From: Oscillospiraceae bacterium
Lineage (GTDB): Bacteria > Bacillota > Clostridia > Oscillospirales > Oscillospiraceae
NCBI GenBank assembly: GCA_009785655.1
Contig: WQVW01000046.1
Location: forward strand, 1-9,191
Direction: 5' to 3'
DNA: 9,191 nucleotides
Made by a program: the position numbers and the translations under genes. Positions 1 to 6,292 of the stretch are shown piece by piece (positions within the stretch are counted from its first letter, which is position 1; every line of letters starts with the position of its first letter). The notes under the pieces are model-generated. The model had not been told where the DNA came from, searched no databases, and saw only the letters and a list, made by a program, of their open reading frames with translations.

Positions 1-657
1 GAAGACACATGGATGCAGGCGAAGTCCATACGGTGCATGATGCAGCCCGGCGGTGATTTCTGCTTCACGCTTTTCGACGACAAATATGCCGACGAAATCG
101 GCGAGCGATGGGATCTGCTGGGTGGGCAAGGTATGTCGATGCTGCACTTTGTGGGCGACAAGTTTAATCGCGAAGAGCTGACTACCGCCGTAGAACGCGT
201 CCTAGCCGGCGGCGGCTATCCAGCCGACATGCCGGATTCCGGGCGCGAGCCCCACGGCTGGAAAGCAGATACGCTGGAAGCACTCGCCGAAAAGATGAAC
301 GTCCCCTATCAGACGCTGAAAGCGACGGTTGATCGCTATAACGAACTTGTCACCAACGGAGACGACACCGACTTCGGCAAACGCGATGAGATGCTGACGC
401 CAATTATAAAACCGCCGTTCTACGCGCTGAAGTGGGGGGCTACACTGCTTGACGTATTCGGCGGCGCGCTGACAGATTCGCGCCTGAACGTGCTGGATTC
501 CGGCGGCCGTCCGATCCCCGGCCTGTACGCTGTCGGCAACGTCGCCGGCGGCATGTACGCGATTGATTACCCTCTCCTGTTAAACGGCAACAGCTACGGC
601 CGTGCCCTGGCCTACTGTATGCAGCTGGCAGATAGTCTTGTTGAGGATAATGCCTAA
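1..657 (+). CDS. FAD-dependent oxidoreductase of the fumarate reductase/flavocytochrome c type, C-terminal part (5' end outside window)
   Basis: The frame is open from base 1 (EDTWMQAK...) to a TAA at 655-657, so this is the last 218 residues of a longer protein; the Met at base 13 is internal. In FAD_binding_2 proteins this region holds the end of the substrate-capping domain and the second half of the FAD-binding domain. The visible hallmarks are RYNELVTNGDDTDFGK near residues 112-127 (the cap-domain 'RYN...G.D.DFG' motif), PPFYALK near 138-144, and the C-terminal FAD signature PIPGLYAVGNVAGG near 171-184 followed by NGNSYGRAL. These features establish the family. The substrate is unknown: where fumarate reductases have HHTMGG this protein has LLDVFGG (148-154), and where they have an Arg-containing N-R-L-GGN motif it has YPLLLNGNSYG (190-200). 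It is therefore probably not a fumarate reductase, and more likely acts on another enoate, enone or steroid-like substrate (inference). No membrane segment or heme motif is visible in this part. Confidence 0.85.
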   Translation, partial: EDTWMQAKSIRCMMQPGGDFCFTLFDDKYADEIGERWDLLGGQGMSMLHFVGDKFNREELTTAVERVLAGGGYPADMPDSGREPHGWKADTLEALAEKMNVPYQTLKATVDRYNELVTNGDDTDFGKRDEMLTPIIKPPFYALKWGATLLDVFGGALTDSRLNVLDSGGRPIPGLYAVGNVAGGMYAIDYPLLLNGNSYGRALAYCMQLADSLVEDNA

Positions 658-668
658 AAGACAAATAC

Positions 669-700
669 GCGGACGGGCAAAATAAAATTCGTCCGTCCGC
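669..700 (+). terminator. Hairpin after the flavoprotein gene, possible terminator
   Basis: The arms at 669-678 and 691-700 (GCGGACGG/CCGTCCGC plus a G-U and a C-G pair) form a 10-bp GC-rich stem with a 12-nt loop, starting 11 nt after the flavoprotein stop codon. There is no T-tract after the stem, so it is either a weak or factor-assisted terminator or an mRNA 3'-end stabiliser. Transcription may continue into tenA, for which no convincing promoter of its own is visible. Confidence 0.5.
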
Positions 701-737
701 ATAACTGCTCACTGTATGCTTTATTAACAGAATAAAT

Positions 738-743
738 AGGAGA
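738..743 (+). promoter_or_regulatory. Ribosome binding site of tenA
   Basis: AGGAGA lies 8 nt before the ATG at 752 and fixes the start codon. The 95-nt gap upstream contains no recognisable thiamine-pyrophosphate riboswitch and only weak promoter-like sequence. Confidence 0.75.
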
Positions 744-751
744 AATCATAA

Positions 752-1426
752 ATGTCATTTTCAAGAGGATTGAAAGCAAAAGCCGCCAAGGTTTGGGAGG
801 ATGGGTACAATCATCCTTTCGTCCAGGAACTCGGGAAGGGTACGCTGGATAAGGAAAAATTTAAGTTTTACTTGCTTCAAGATTATCTCTATCTATTGCA
901 ATATGCCAAAGTTTTCGCCGCCGCCGCGCTTAAATCCGATACCGAAGAGTTGATGACTGGGTTCACGACAAGCCAGTATTTTATCCTTGCCAATGAGATG
1001 AACGTCCATCGTGCATATATGGAAAGCTTCGGTATATCGCAAGCGGAAATCCTTTCCGTTAAATCTTCGCTTTACAACCGATCATATACGGCAAACATGC
1101 TCTCATACGGCCTTACCGGTGGGTTGGCTGAAGTCCTCGCCGCTGTTTTCCCCTGTGCGTGGACATACGCCGACTATGGCAAACGCTTGAAAGATCAATA
1201 TGCTGATCAGCTGGAGGGCAACTTCTATAAAACATGGATCGAAACCTACGCAAGTGACAGCTTTTCAGAATCCTTCGAGTGGTTCTATGATGCGCTTGAC
1301 AACCTTGTGTCAAACATGTCAGATGAGCAGCGCAAGAAAATAGAGGAAATTTTCATTTCCAGCGTTGAGTTTGAGTACTTGTTTTGGGACATGGCATACA
1401 AGCAGCAGATGTCGTATTTTGTTTAG
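752..1426 (+). CDS. tenA: TenA family aminopyrimidine aminohydrolase (thiaminase II)
   Basis: TenA enzymes hydrolyse 4-amino-5-aminomethyl-2-methylpyrimidine, a thiamine breakdown product, to the HMP used for thiamine salvage; some also cleave thiamine. The protein is cytoplasmic, all-helical and 224 residues long, a normal size for the family. The active-site residues described for Bacillus TenA are all present at matching positions: Asp44 and Tyr47 (QDYLYLLQY), Tyr112, the nucleophile Cys135 and Tyr139 (FPCAWTYADYG), Tyr166, and the C-terminal Glu208 in EFEYLFWDMAY. It should therefore be active. The start is set by AGGAGA 8 nt upstream. No other thiamine gene is next to it: the upstream gene is a flavoprotein and the downstream gene, tex, is convergent. 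By eye, its base composition is more AT-rich than the flavoprotein upstream, so the two genes may have different histories. Regulation is not evident from the sequence. Confidence 0.93.
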   Translation: MSFSRGLKAKAAKVWEDGYNHPFVQELGKGTLDKEKFKFYLLQDYLYLLQYAKVFAAAALKSDTEELMTGFTTSQYFILANEMNVHRAYMESFGISQAEILSVKSSLYNRSYTANMLSYGLTGGLAEVLAAVFPCAWTYADYGKRLKDQYADQLEGNFYKTWIETYASDSFSESFEWFYDALDNLVSNMSDEQRKKIEEIFISSVEFEYLFWDMAYKQQMSYFV

Positions 1427-1444
1427 TATCACAAATAACGATAC

Positions 1445-1478
1445 AAAAAGTGGGTGTTTTATAAAACACCCACTTTTT
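1445..1478. terminator. Bidirectional intrinsic terminator between tenA and tex
   Basis: This is a perfect inverted repeat: a 16-nt arm (1445-1460, AAAAAGTGGGTGTTTT) and its exact complement (1463-1478) around an AT centre. On either strand it reads as an A-tract, a stem with a GTGGGTG core, and a T-tract, which is a textbook rho-independent terminator working in both directions. It starts 18 nt after the tenA stop and lies 11 nt beyond the end of the convergent tex gene, so one element can end both transcripts and prevent read-through collisions. Confidence 0.93.
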
Positions 1479-1489
1479 AAATCCGCAAT

Positions 1490-3634
1490 CTACTTCGCAA
1501 GCTTCATCGACAGCGCGATTCTTTTTTTGTCCACATCCACGCTCATCACCATCACTTCAACGATATCCCCCACGCTCACGACTTCAAGGGGATGCTTGAT
1601 AAATCTGTCCGCCATCTGCGAGATGTGGACAAGTCCGTCCTGATGGACACCGATATCCACAAACGCGCCGAAATCTATGATGTTCCGCACCACGCCGCTG
1701 AGTCTCATCCCCTCTTTTAAATCCTGCATATTCAGCACGTCGGATCGCAATATCGGCTTCGGCATGTCCTCACGCGGGTCTCTGCCGGGCTTTGCCAACT
1801 CCTCTAAAATGTCTTTCAGTGTCGGCAGTCCGATGTTTAGTTCTTTGGCAATGCTATTTAAATCCGCAGCTTTGGATTTGATATCCCCCACCGCTTTTTT
1901 CCGCACATCTTCCGGGGTGAATCCCATGAAGCCGAGCAGGCTTACCGCCGATCCATAGCTTTCCGGATGCACGCCGGTGGCGTCCAGCGGATTGTCTCCG
2001 TCCCGGACACGCAAAAATCCGGCGCATTGTTCATATGCCTTGGGGCCGAGGCCTTTTACTTTCAGCAACTCGCGGCGATTTTTGAACTTGCCATTCTGTT
2101 CCCGGCTTTTAATGATATGCTCAGCGACAGTCCCAGATATCCCTGCCACATAGGATAGCAGCGCGGGCGATGCCGTGTTTAAATCTACACCAACGCTGTT
2201 GACGCAACTTTCAACCACCCCGCCCAACGCTTCACTGAGGCGCTTTTGATTCATGTCGTGCTGATACTGCCCCACACCAATGCTTTTGGGATCTATTTTG
2301 ACGAGTTCAGCCAGCGGATCTTGCAATCTGCGCCCGATGGACGCTGCCGAGCGAAGTGCCACATCGAAATCCGGGAATTCAGCGGCGGCCAGCTTTGACG
2401 CAGAATAGACTGATGCCCCCGCTTCATTCACAATCACATAAAATATCTCACGCGGGATTTCTGCCAGCATGTCCGCCGTAAATGCTTCAGTTTCGCGCGA
2501 GGCTGTGCCGTTGCCGATGGCGACGATATCCACCTGATACTTCTCTATCAGCGGCAGCAGAATTCGCTTGGATTCCTCGATCTTATTCGCCGGCGGCGTG
2601 GGGTAGATGACGCCGGTGTACAACACGTTTCCTATACCGTCAATGATGCAAACCTTGCACCCTGTCCGATAGCCCGGGTCTAACGCAAGCACCACTTTGT
2701 CTTTTATCGGAGCCTGCAGCAACAATTGCCGTAAATTTTTCGCAAACACGTCAATCGCGCCTTCTTCGGAAGTTTCTGTGAGTGCATTTCTAATCTCCCG
2801 CTCCATAGACGGGGCGATTAATCTTTTATAAGCGTCTTCTATGGTCTCTGCAATAATCTTGTCAGTATGGGCGTTCCGCCTATTTACAGCACTGTTCAGG
2901 CTATGGAGTATTTCCTCCGCCGGGACTTCTATATCTACTTTCAGAAACCCCTCTTTTTCGCCGCGATTCATCGCCAGCACCCTATGTCCCGCCACTTTTC
3001 TGACAGGTTCGCTGAAATCGTAGTACATTTCATATACCGATTGTTTTTCTGCGTCATCCGCTTTGCAGCTAAGTGCGCCTTGGTCGTTGTATATCTTCCT
3101 GACAGTCGCACGTAATGACGCGTCGTCGGATATAATCTCGGCGATGATATCCATCGCCCCGGCGATGGCCTCCTCAGTTGTTGCAACACCGGCTTCTTCG
3201 CTGATAAACTGTTTTGCGAGTGCATCCACAGGCGCATTTATCTCTTGCCCAAAAATAAGTATGGCAAGCGGCTCCAGCCCTTTCTCTTTTGCGATGGTGG
3301 CCCTTGTACGCCGCTTGGGGCGATATGGGCGGTAAATATCCTCAAGCACCGCAAGCGTTTCGGCAGAATCAAGCGCGGCGTTGATCTCGCCGGTCATCAC
3401 GCCCTGTTCTGTGATCAGGTTCCTATACTGCTCCCGCTTCTCGTTAAGACTGCGCAGATAGTTCAGCCTGTCATTCAGCTCCCGCAGAACCTGGTCGTCA
3501 AGAGAGCCAGTGGCCTCTTTTCGATAGCGCGCTATAAACGGGATGGTGTTCCCCTCGTCTATCAGTTTTATCGTGGTTTGCAGATAGTTTTCTTGAATGT
3601 TGAATTCCTGTTGCAGAATTTTTAGTATTTCCAT
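1490..3634 (-). CDS. tex: Tex family RNA-binding transcription accessory protein (S1 domain)
   Basis: Tex is a cytoplasmic nucleic-acid-binding protein related to eukaryotic Spt6, implicated in transcription and in RNA turnover or quality control. The 714-residue product has the full family architecture. The helical Tex_N region covers about residues 4-190. The YqgF/RNase H-like fold starts at ALDPGYRTGCK (about 317) and includes GNGTASRETEAF (374-385) and VNEAGASVYSAS (402-413). The LQDPLAELVKIDPKSIGVGQ motif follows at about 437-456. Helix-hairpin-helix repeats cover about 481-543 (NTASPALLSYVAGI, VKGLGPKAYEQ). An S1 RNA-binding domain occupies about 639-711 (VVRNIIDFGAFVDIG, DGLVHISQ). The start is chosen at 3634 because GGAGG (3641-3645) lies 6 nt before it. 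A Met directly upstream at 3637 has only 3 nt of spacing, and the open frame to 3694 has no ribosome site and crosses a hairpin. It ends in TAG, convergent with tenA. No truncation is seen. Confidence 0.96.
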   Translation of the reverse strand: MEILKILQQEFNIQENYLQTTIKLIDEGNTIPFIARYRKEATGSLDDQVLRELNDRLNYLRSLNEKREQYRNLITEQGVMTGEINAALDSAETLAVLEDIYRPYRPKRRTRATIAKEKGLEPLAILIFGQEINAPVDALAKQFISEEAGVATTEEAIAGAMDIIAEIISDDASLRATVRKIYNDQGALSCKADDAEKQSVYEMYYDFSEPVRKVAGHRVLAMNRGEKEGFLKVDIEVPAEEILHSLNSAVNRRNAHTDKIIAETIEDAYKRLIAPSMEREIRNALTETSEEGAIDVFAKNLRQLLLQAPIKDKVVLALDPGYRTGCKVCIIDGIGNVLYTGVIYPTPPANKIEESKRILLPLIEKYQVDIVAIGNGTASRETEAFTADMLAEIPREIFYVIVNEAGASVYSASKLAAAEFPDFDVALRSAASIGRRLQDPLAELVKIDPKSIGVGQYQHDMNQKRLSEALGGVVESCVNSVGVDLNTASPALLSYVAGISGTVAEHIIKSREQNGKFKNRRELLKVKGLGPKAYEQCAGFLRVRDGDNPLDATGVHPESYGSAVSLLGFMGFTPEDVRKKAVGDIKSKAADLNSIAKELNIGLPTLKDILEELAKPGRDPREDMPKPILRSDVLNMQDLKEGMRLSGVVRNIIDFGAFVDIGVHQDGLVHISQMADRFIKHPLEVVSVGDIVEVMVMSVDVDKKRIALSMKLAK

Positions 3635-3640
3635 CATGTT

Positions 3641-3645
3641 CCTCC
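3641..3645 (-). promoter_or_regulatory. Ribosome binding site deciding the tex start
   Basis: On the minus strand GGAGG is followed by AACATGATG. The second ATG (3634) has the better 6-nt spacing; the first (3637) is only 3 nt away. This rejects the longer open frame starting at 3694. Confidence 0.8.
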
Positions 3646-3660
3646 GAATAATGCATGCAG

Positions 3661-3679
3661 GGGCGGCCTTTAGCCGCCC
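3661..3679. other. GC-rich hairpin in the tex leader, terminator-like on the plus strand
   Basis: A perfect 7-bp stem GGGCGGC (3661-3667)/GCCGCCC (3673-3679) encloses a 5-nt loop. In the tex mRNA (minus strand) it sits 15 nt upstream of the GGAGG ribosome site, where it could influence translation or mRNA stability. On the plus strand it is followed by GTTATTTTTGT, the layout of a rho-independent terminator, which could stop antisense transcription coming out of tex. Which strand matters cannot be decided from the sequence. Confidence 0.55.
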
Positions 3680-3799
3680 GTTATTTTTGTACATTGTTAA
3701 CTCGCTTCGTCAACTTGCTTCAACTTCTTCTGGTGCGATATTTGCCTCCCCGTGTATAGGCAATTTAATCCACACTCAACAACGCCTTTTGTCATTTGT

Positions 3800-3828
3800 A
3801 GTCTACTCAGCCGTGCATGTTCTGTCAA
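3800..3828 (-). promoter_or_regulatory. Predicted sigma-A promoter of tex
   Basis: On the minus strand a perfect -35 TTGACA (3823-3828) is separated by 17 nt from TAGACT (3800-3805), a four-of-six match to the -10 consensus. Transcription would start near 3793 and give tex a leader of about 160 nt. The assignment rests on sequence match and location only. Confidence 0.55.
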
Positions 3829-3834
3829 GCACTT

Positions 3835-3850
3835 CTGATATTTTTATCAG
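3835..3850. repeat. Short palindrome between divergent promoters, possible operator
   Basis: CTGATA (3835-3840) and TATCAG (3845-3850) form a perfect 6-bp inverted repeat around TTTT. It lies just upstream of both the tex -35 (7 bp away) and the glucosidase -35 (23 bp away). That position would suit a dimeric regulator, but the sequence is short, could be chance, and does not match the LacI-type operator consensus. Confidence 0.3.
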
Positions 3851-3872
3851 CAACCCGCGCAATGGACACGCG

Positions 3873-3901
3873 TTGACACCACTTTCTCTGATGTATATAA
3901 T
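3873..3901 (+). promoter_or_regulatory. Consensus sigma-A promoter of the GH3 glucosidase gene
   Basis: TTGACA (3873-3878), a 17-nt spacer and TATAAT (3896-3901) match both hexamers and the optimal spacing exactly. Transcription is expected to start near 3908, leaving a leader of about 27 nt. Such a strong promoter would normally need a repressor to be regulated. AGAGG (3918-3922), 12 nt before the ATG, is the most likely but not ideally spaced ribosome site. Confidence 0.85.
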
Positions 3902-3934
3902 ATAAGTAAATTTATTGAGAGGTCGTGGATACAT

Positions 3935-6175
3935 ATGGACATTCAACAAATCATATCGGAAATGACTTTGGAGGAAAAGGCATCTCTGTGTTCCGGCGCA
4001 AGTTTCTGGGACACCGTGGCGGTGGAGCGTTTGGACGTGTCTTCTATCACTGTGGCAGACGGTCCGCACGGCCTGCGCAGACAGCGGGATGACGCGGATC
4101 ATCTCGGCATCGCCCAGAGTGTACCCGCCACGTGCTTCCCCACCGGTTGCGCGACCGCGTGTTCATTTGACGAGGAATTGCTCGCAGAAATGGGCAAAGC
4201 CATCGCTGCAGAATGCATCGCGGAAGATGTGTCGATTGTCCTCGGTCCCGGCGCGAATATCAAACGTTCTCCCCTTTGCGGCAGAAACTTTGAGTATTTT
4301 TCCGAAGATCCGTATCTGTCCACGAAGATGGCGGCGGCGCATATCAAAGGCGTGCAGTCCACCGGCGTAGGCACATCGTTGAAGCATTACGTGGCGAATA
4401 ATCAGGAAACCCTGCGCCTGTGCATCAGTGCCGAAGTGGATGAGCGGACGCTGCGGGAAATATACCTGGCTTCGTTCGAGGGGGCGGTAAAAGAAGCGCA
4501 GCCCACCACCGTCATGTGCGCGTACAACAAAGTCAACGGTGAATACGCCTCTGAAAACGAATATCTGCTCACACAAATTCTGCGGGACGAGTGGGGTTTT
4601 AACGGCTTCGTTGTCAGCGATTGGGGTGCGGTGAATGACCGGGTCAAAGGTCTCGCGGCCGGGCTTGAGCTGGAAATGCCCACGTCTGACGGCGTAAACG
4701 ATGCATTGATTGTCGAAGCAGTCAATGCCGGAAAACTGGATGAATCTGTTTTAGATCAGGCCGTAGCGCGTCTGCTAAAAGTTATTTTCGACACCCAAAT
4801 CACAGCAGCGCAAAAAGCAAAATATCCGCTGGATTTAGACAAACATGACGAAAAAGCCCGCCAGATAGCAACGGAATGCGCAGTGCTGCTGAAAAACGAG
4901 GATGCCCTTTTGCCGATCGCCAGCAATAAAAAAGTAGCGTTCATCGGCGAATTCTTTGAAAAGCCGCGATATCAAGGCGGCGGGAGTTCACATATTAATC
5001 CATATAAAATCACGCCTGCCAAAGCGTTTATAAGTATGTTCCCAAATGCGGCCTATGCGCAAGGATTTAGCATCGACGAAGATAAAACAGATGAAAAATT
5101 GCTGGCATCTGCTATAGAGCTTGCGCAAAACAGCGACCTCTGCGTGATATTCGCTGGATTACCCGATCGCCACGAATCAGAGGGTTTTGACCGCAAACAC
5201 ATGCGCCTGCCGGATAATCAAAATCAGTTGATTGAAGAAATATCCCAGGCACAGCCAAACTGCGTGGTCGTTCTGCATAACGGAAGTCCGGTGGAAATGC
5301 CCTGGATTCATAGCGTCAAATCCGTTTTAGAGGCGTACTTAGGCGGCCAAGCAACCGGCGCGGCAGTGATGGATGTGTTAGGCGGCACGGTGAATCCCAG
5401 CGGGAAACTTGCCGAGACATTTCCGCTGCGTTTGGAAGATAATCCATCTTATATAAACTTCCCCGGCGACAGAGACAAAGTTGAATATCGTGAGGGCGTG
5501 TTTGTTGGATACCGCTATTATGAAAAGAAAGAAATCCCGGTGCTTTTCTCATTCGGACATGGGTTGAGTTATACAAGCTTTGAATATTCAGAACTCACGG
5601 TTGACCGGGCAGAAGCTTTGGACACAGATTGTGTGACGGTCGCAGTCAACATCAAAAATACAGGCAGCCGTGCGGGAAAAGAAATTATGCAACTGTATGT
5701 TGCACCAAAGTCAAACACAGTCGTCAGGCCGCTCAAAGAACTTAAAGGCTTCAAAAAGGTCACGCTCAATCCAGGTGAGGAAAAGACTGTCACATTCAGT
5801 CTGGATAAACGCTCATTCGCATTCTATGACGCAGATCTGAAAGATTGGCGGGTTGAGAGTGGGATATACGGCATTTTGATCGGCGCATCTTCACAGGATA
5901 TCCGCCTTGAAAAAGACATCACTGTCAACCCCGCGATTCCTTATAAACGCCCGATTACAGTGAACTCGCCGGTTGCAGAGGCGATGGCGCACCCGAAAGT
6001 CGCCGCATTTCTCAATAAACTGAGAGAATCAGTGCCGAATCCGCCGCACTTGGATGAAAATAACCCAATGGCAGATATGTTCGCGGCGATGGCCAATGAA
6101 CTGCCGCTGAGATCTTCGGCCATGTTCTTCGGCAGAATGATTACGCAAGCTGATTTGGATGAAGTGATGAAGTAA
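3935..6175 (+). CDS. Glycoside hydrolase family 3 beta-glucosidase-type enzyme, cytoplasmic
   Basis: GH3 enzymes of this type remove terminal beta-linked glucose (or other sugars) from oligosaccharides by a retaining mechanism. The 746 residues start with ISEMTLEEKASLCSG, typical of the family, with no signal peptide, so it probably acts on imported sugars. In the N-terminal (beta/alpha)8 domain (about 10-290), ADGPHGLR (41-48), the substrate-contacting KH (150-151), and the nucleophile Asp229 in VVSDWGA are visible. The second domain (about 315-545) carries the likely acid/base Glu416 in ESEGFDR and the FSFGHGLSYTSF motif (538-549). A fibronectin-III-like domain follows (about 565-660). No PA14 insertion is seen. 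The last 70 residues form a Met/Ala-rich tail after the Fn3 domain (NPMADMFAAMANELPLRSS near 710-728). It has its own consensus promoter and terminator, so it is monocistronic. No transporter gene is adjacent, and the exact substrate is not certain. Confidence 0.93.
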   Translation: MDIQQIISEMTLEEKASLCSGASFWDTVAVERLDVSSITVADGPHGLRRQRDDADHLGIAQSVPATCFPTGCATACSFDEELLAEMGKAIAAECIAEDVSIVLGPGANIKRSPLCGRNFEYFSEDPYLSTKMAAAHIKGVQSTGVGTSLKHYVANNQETLRLCISAEVDERTLREIYLASFEGAVKEAQPTTVMCAYNKVNGEYASENEYLLTQILRDEWGFNGFVVSDWGAVNDRVKGLAAGLELEMPTSDGVNDALIVEAVNAGKLDESVLDQAVARLLKVIFDTQITAAQKAKYPLDLDKHDEKARQIATECAVLLKNEDALLPIASNKKVAFIGEFFEKPRYQGGGSSHINPYKITPAKAFISMFPNAAYAQGFSIDEDKTDEKLLASAIELAQNSDLCVIFAGLPDRHESEGFDRKHMRLPDNQNQLIEEISQAQPNCVVVLHNGSPVEMPWIHSVKSVLEAYLGGQATGAAVMDVLGGTVNPSGKLAETFPLRLEDNPSYINFPGDRDKVEYREGVFVGYRYYEKKEIPVLFSFGHGLSYTSFEYSELTVDRAEALDTDCVTVAVNIKNTGSRAGKEIMQLYVAPKSNTVVRPLKELKGFKKVTLNPGEEKTVTFSLDKRSFAFYDADLKDWRVESGIYGILIGASSQDIRLEKDITVNPAIPYKRPITVNSPVAEAMAHPKVAAFLNKLRESVPNPPHLDENNPMADMFAAMANELPLRSSAMFFGRMITQADLDEVMK

Positions 6176-6193
6176 CATTCTTGTTGTAAATAC

Positions 6194-6230
6194 CAAACAA
6201 ACCCGTGTCCGTCAGGCGCGGGTTTGTTTG
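6194..6230 (+). terminator. Hairpin terminator after the GH3 gene
   Basis: A 14-bp stem (6194-6207 CAAACAAACCCGTG with 6217-6230 CGCGGGTTTGTTTG, one G-U pair) encloses a 9-nt loop, 18 nt after the stop. The 3' arm is T-rich at its base, so the lower stem can serve as part of the termination tract, although no separate T-run follows. Its last three bases are also part of the next promoter's -35. Confidence 0.8.
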
Positions 6231-6256
6231 ACGCTTGCGCGGAATCATGCTATAAT
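6228..6256 (+). promoter_or_regulatory. Extended -10 promoter of the NuoE/NuoF-type operon
   Basis: TTGACG (6228-6233), a 17-nt spacer and TATAAT (6251-6256) preceded by TGC (6248-6250) make a five-of-six -35 and a perfect extended -10. Transcription should start near 6263, giving a leader of about 30 nt. The -35 overlaps the 3' end of the preceding terminator stem. Confidence 0.85.
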
Positions 6257-6292
6257 ATTTTTCGGTCAATTGAATTACGTGGGGTGAAAAAA

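Larger units (their letters stand above)
3635..3934. other. Divergent intergenic region between tex and the GH3 glucosidase gene
   Basis: This roughly 300-nt stretch holds no convincing gene; open frames crossing it lack a ribosome site or recognisable protein features. It contains, from left to right, the tex ribosome site, a GC-rich hairpin, a minus-strand promoter (3800-3828), a small palindrome (3835-3850), and a consensus plus-strand promoter (3873-3901). The part between about 3690 and 3795 would be the transcribed leader of tex; I recognise no known riboswitch in it. Confidence 0.65.

Noticed and set aside
658..751. TPP riboswitch upstream of tenA
   Set aside because: The gap is only 94 nt, contains a simple hairpin, and lacks the conserved thi-box elements such as CTGAGA.
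3635..3694. In-frame N-terminal extension of tex to a Met at 3694
   Set aside because: No ribosome binding site is present at 3694, the extension crosses a GC hairpin, and GGAGG at 3641-3645 fits the start at 3634 (or 3637); the shorter protein also begins as Tex proteins usually do.
3803..4102. Minus-strand open frame overlapping the glucosidase start
   Set aside because: No family features or ribosome site were seen, it runs antisense to a clear GH3 gene and covers the promoter region.
6224..6292. Upstream TTG start for the NuoE-type gene
   Set aside because: It lies inside the preceding terminator and upstream of the predicted transcription start; the ATG at 6293 has a good ribosome site.
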